Assembly: GCA_035705395.1 (NCBI GenBank)
Contig: DASSWC010000005.1
Span: 1 to 5,410 of the forward strand
Reading direction: 5' to 3'
Length of the DNA: 5,410 bases
Source of the DNA: Pricia sp035705395
GTDB taxonomy: Bacteria; Bacteroidota; Bacteroidia; Flavobacteriales; Flavobacteriaceae
Positions 4,395 to 5,410 of this stretch are shown here, piece after piece (within the stretch, counting starts at the first letter, position 1; every line of letters begins with the position of its first letter). The notes under the pieces are model-generated. The model was not told where the DNA came from and made no database searches. It worked only from the letters and a program-made list of their open reading frames with translations. The translations under genes were made by a program, and so were the position numbers.

Positions 4395-5410
4395 ATGTCA
4401 AGACAACGATTCGACGCCATTGCGGAAAGCCAGAAAAGAAAACCCATCCCCATAGAAGAGCGCGGAAGGCGTTCCGAACTTTTTGCGACCCACGTTTTCG
4501 ACGCGGGGCGTATGTTGCAGTATTTGACCAAAGATGCTTTGGAAAGTGTAGAGAACGCCATTTTTTCGGGTTCCAAAATCGACCGTAAGATAGCCGAGCA
4601 GGTGGCCGAGGCCATGAAAACATGGGCGATATCTATAGGCGCCACCCATTATACCCATTGGTTCCAGCCTTTGACCGGGACAACGGCCGAAAAGCACGAT
4701 GCGTTTTTTGACCTACTGCCCAACGGTAAGGCCCTTGAAAAATTCGGTGGCGGACAATTGGTACAGCAAGAGCCCGACGCCTCGAGTTTTCCAAGTGGGG
4801 GAATCCGTAATACCTTCGAAGCCCGAGGGTACACGGCATGGGACCCTACCAGTCCCGCTTTCGTTTACGATACCACCCTGTGCATTCCCACCATTTTTGT
4901 CTCCTATACGGGCGAGGCCCTGGATAATAAAGCTCCGCTTTTGAGGGCGTTGAACGCGATAGACGAGTCGGCCACGGCGGTAGCCAAGTATTTTGATAAA
5001 AATGTGGTAAAGGTCAATGCTACCCTGGGGTGGGAGCAGGAATATTTCTTGCTCGACAAGGCCTTGGCCCAATCGCGCATCGATATCGGTCTCACCGGGC
5101 GCACCTTGGTCGGTCGCCCCGCCGCTAAAGGGCAGCAACTGGGCGATCACTATTTTGGAGCCATCCCGTTGCGGGCCATTCGATTTATGAGAGACCTGGA
5201 GCAGGAATGTACGAAATTGGGTATTCCCGTAAAGACGAGACATAACGAGGTGGCCCCAAACCAGTTCGAACTGGCCCCCGTATTCGAGGAGGCCAATCTG
5301 GCCGTCGATCATAACCAATTGTTGATGGACGTAATGAACAGGGTGGCCGACAAACATCATTTCAAGGTGCTCTTTCACGAAAAACCCTTTGCGGGTATCA
5401 ATGGATCCGG
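4395..5410 (+). CDS. glnN: Glutamine synthetase, type III (N-terminal part, cut by window end)
   Basis: Cytosolic glutamine synthetase of the large GSIII family, which makes glutamine from glutamate, ammonium and ATP. Full-length members are about 700-730 residues; 338 codons are present here and the frame is open at the right edge. The GSIII N-terminal signature ATHYTHWFQPLTG is at 83-95, followed by EKHDAFFDL (99-107), FPSGGIRNTFEARGYTAWDPTSPAF (132-156), metal ligands Glu214 and Glu216 in GWEQEYFL, DHYFGAIP (251-258), and KTRHNEVAPNQFELAP (280-295) with Glu285 and Glu292. HEKPFAGINGS at the edge begins the ATP-site region. The ATG at 4395 gives the family start MSxxRFxAI and follows a good promoter and an AAAGGA. 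The gene is divergent from the GSII gene, so two isozymes of different subfamilies share one control region. The missing half should lie just beyond the window, and no frameshift is seen in the part shown. Confidence 0.95.
   Translation, partial: MSRQRFDAIAESQKRKPIPIEERGRRSELFATHVFDAGRMLQYLTKDALESVENAIFSGSKIDRKIAEQVAEAMKTWAISIGATHYTHWFQPLTGTTAEKHDAFFDLLPNGKALEKFGGGQLVQQEPDASSFPSGGIRNTFEARGYTAWDPTSPAFVYDTTLCIPTIFVSYTGEALDNKAPLLRALNAIDESATAVAKYFDKNVVKVNATLGWEQEYFLLDKALAQSRIDIGLTGRTLVGRPAAKGQQLGDHYFGAIPLRAIRFMRDLEQECTKLGIPVKTRHNEVAPNQFELAPVFEEANLAVDHNQLLMDVMNRVADKHHFKVLFHEKPFAGINGS

Overview
The window looks like an ordinary chromosomal segment from a member of the Flavobacteriia (Bacteroidota), most likely family Flavobacteriaceae. 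The main signs are Bacteroidota-type promoters (TAnnTTTG -7 boxes) at several gene starts, mostly absent Shine-Dalgarno sequences, a tRNA without an encoded CCA, and a type II glutamine synthetase beside a type III enzyme. The protein sequences of TpiA, PrmA, ClpS and Apt also have a flavobacterial character. I cannot name a genus.

Left part (1-2056, + strand): a housekeeping cluster of tpiA (triosephosphate isomerase), prmA (ribosomal protein L11 methyltransferase, GTG start) and clpS (N-end-rule adaptor of the Clp protease). The prmA-clpS gap is 37 bp. The tpiA-prmA gap is 101 bp and contains a structured, possibly repetitive sequence with a 12-bp perfect palindrome.

Middle part (2057-3151): a tRNA-Arg(ACG) on the - strand converges on clpS. 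It has a textbook flavobacterial promoter whose -7 box overlaps a 10-bp A/T palindrome in the short gap to the divergent apt gene (adenine phosphoribosyltransferase, + strand). Apt converges on a 50-codon - strand gene for a small basic protein of unknown function, which has its own -7 box. A strong intrinsic terminator at 3068-3102 separates that gene from the glutamine synthetase upstream of it.

Right part (3152-5410): two unrelated-subfamily glutamine synthetases are divergently transcribed from a shared 217-bp, very A/T-rich intergenic region. One is a complete, short, eukaryote-like GSII on the - strand. The other is the N-terminal 338 codons of a large GSIII (GlnN) on the + strand, cut by the window edge. 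Candidate -7 boxes face each way, and between them lie several G/C runs, repeated TAGGG words and inverted repeats that could be operators for nitrogen control.

I found no mobile element, CRISPR array, toxin-antitoxin pair or defence system. The points that most deserve a second look are the GSII/GSIII shared control region, the small uncharacterised protein, the structured tpiA-prmA spacer and the tRNA/apt back-to-back promoter.
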